Part shown: positions 62,970 through 64,000 of the stretch, one piece after another
Layout of the letters: every line of letters begins with the position of its first letter
Numbering within the stretch: the stretch's first letter is position 1
Assembly (NCBI GenBank): GCA_032622095.1
Contig: CP136065.1
Coordinates: 246,885,474 to 246,949,473 of the forward strand
DNA: 64,000 nt
Source: Siphonodentalium dalli
Lineage: Eukaryota > Mollusca > Scaphopoda > Gadilida > Siphonodentaliidae
Reading direction: 5' to 3'
Program-made: the position numbers and the translations under genes
Notes under the pieces: model-generated
Told to the model about the DNA's origin: nothing
Database searches by the model: none
What the model saw: the letters and a program-made list of their open reading frames with translations, nothing else

Positions 62970-64000
62970 GTAAGTATATATTATTACCACTTCTCAGGGC
63001 GTTACCTATAGTATATATTATTACCACTTCTCAGGGCGTTACCTATAGTATATATTATTACCACTTCTCAGGGCGTTACCTATAGTATATATTATTACCA
63101 CTTCTCAGGGCGTTACCTATAGTATATATTATTACCACTTCTCAGGACGTTACCTATAGTATATATTATTACCACTTCTCAGGGCGTTACCTATAGTATA
63201 TATTATTACCACTTCTCAGGGCGTTACCTATAGTATAAACCCTTTATTATTACCACTTCTCAGGGCGTTACCTATAGTATATATTATTACCACTTCTCAG
63301 GGCGTTACCTATAGTATATATTATTACCACTTCTCAGGGCGTTACCTATAGTATATATTATTACCACTTATCAGGGCATTACCTATAGTATATATTATTA
63401 CCACTTCTCAGGGCGTTACCTATAGTATATATTATTACCACTTCTGAGGGCGTTACCTATAGTATATATTATTACCACTTCTCAGGGCGTTACCTATAGT
63501 ATATATTATTACCACTTCTGAGGGCATTACCTATAGTATATATTATTACCACTTCTCAGGGCATTACCTATAGTATATATTATTACCACTTCTCAGGGCG
63601 TTACCTATAGTATATATTATTACCACTTCTCAGGGCGTTACCTATAGTATATATTATTACCACTTCTCAGGGCGTTACCTATAGTATATATTATTACCAC
63701 TTCTCAGGGCGTTACCTATAGTATATATTATTACCACTTCTCAGGGCGTTACCTATAGTATATATTATTACCACTTCTCAGGGCGTTACCTATAGTATAT
63801 ATTATTACCACTTCTCAGGGCGTTACCTATAGTATATATTATTACCACTTCTCAGGGCGTTACCTATAGTATATATTATTACCACTTCTCAGGGCGTTAC
63901 CTATAGTATATATTATTACCACTTCTCAGGGCGTTACCTATAGTATATATTATTACCACTTCTCAGGGCGTTACCTATAGTATATATTATTACCACTTCT
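62970..64000 (+). repeat. 37-bp minisatellite starting at the exon 12 donor, about 28 units, running off the window
   Basis: Unit 'gtatatattattaccacttc' plus 'tcagggcgttacctata'. The first unit overlaps the true donor (gtaagtatatattatt). Every unit contains an acceptor-like 'ttaccacttctcag/gg'. One irregular unit lies near 63237 (gtataaaccctttatt). Confidence 0.93.

Noticed and set aside
62970-64000. CRISPR-like appearance of the regular 37-bp array
   Set aside because: Units are contiguous with no unique spacers, and the sequence is an animal intron. It is a minisatellite.

Overview
The window is animal nuclear DNA, AT-rich and crowded with repeats. The genes are split by GT-AG introns, and there are no operons or ribosome binding sites. 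A lophotrochozoan, most likely a bivalve mollusc, fits best. The hints are the many 'AGGGCCATAACTC'-type tandem elements ending in CAGA/CGGA microsatellites, the CCCCCGCAACGAAG/GTATACTGG elements, a Helentron-like element, a Helitron and many MITEs. This is inference from repeat style, not from a marker gene.

Layout. 1-9.8 kb holds only repeats: foldback, tandem-repeat and MITE elements. 9.8-22.3 kb is one non-LTR retrotransposon (LINE) on the minus strand. It has a coiled-coil/SGNH ORF1 region (split by a frame change) and an endonuclease-reverse transcriptase ORF2. ORF2 is cut by a tandem pair of Helentron-like elements (4,974 and 651 bp) inserted between two T residues. 22.4-31.2 kb is again repeats: a TTAA-flanked element, GCTTAAG-rich elements, a Helitron with a clear CTAG end, and second copies of two elements from the left part. 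A frame-damaged C-terminal fragment of glycyl-tRNA synthetase lies at 31.35-31.85 kb on the minus strand.

The right half, 34.2-63.0 kb, is one large plus-strand gene. I rebuilt it from splice sites and codon phase as 12 coding exons that join into one open frame of 852 codons, still open at the right edge. Its protein has an acidic/serine-rich N-terminus, a basic patch and a TPR-like helical middle. I do not recognise the family.

The most striking observation is in this gene. At most of its exon boundaries the splice junction itself (exon edge plus adjoining intron edge) has been copied in tandem: one to three copies at several exons, about 7 at exon 11 and roughly 105 at exon 10. The intron 10 array is therefore a minisatellite of near-consensus 5' splice sites. 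At exon 2 a nested hAT-like insertion sits two bases after the donor GT, and its target-site duplication supplies the rest of the donor. Elsewhere the introns carry TTAA-flanked MITEs, long hairpins and minisatellites. No tRNA, rRNA or CRISPR array was recognised.
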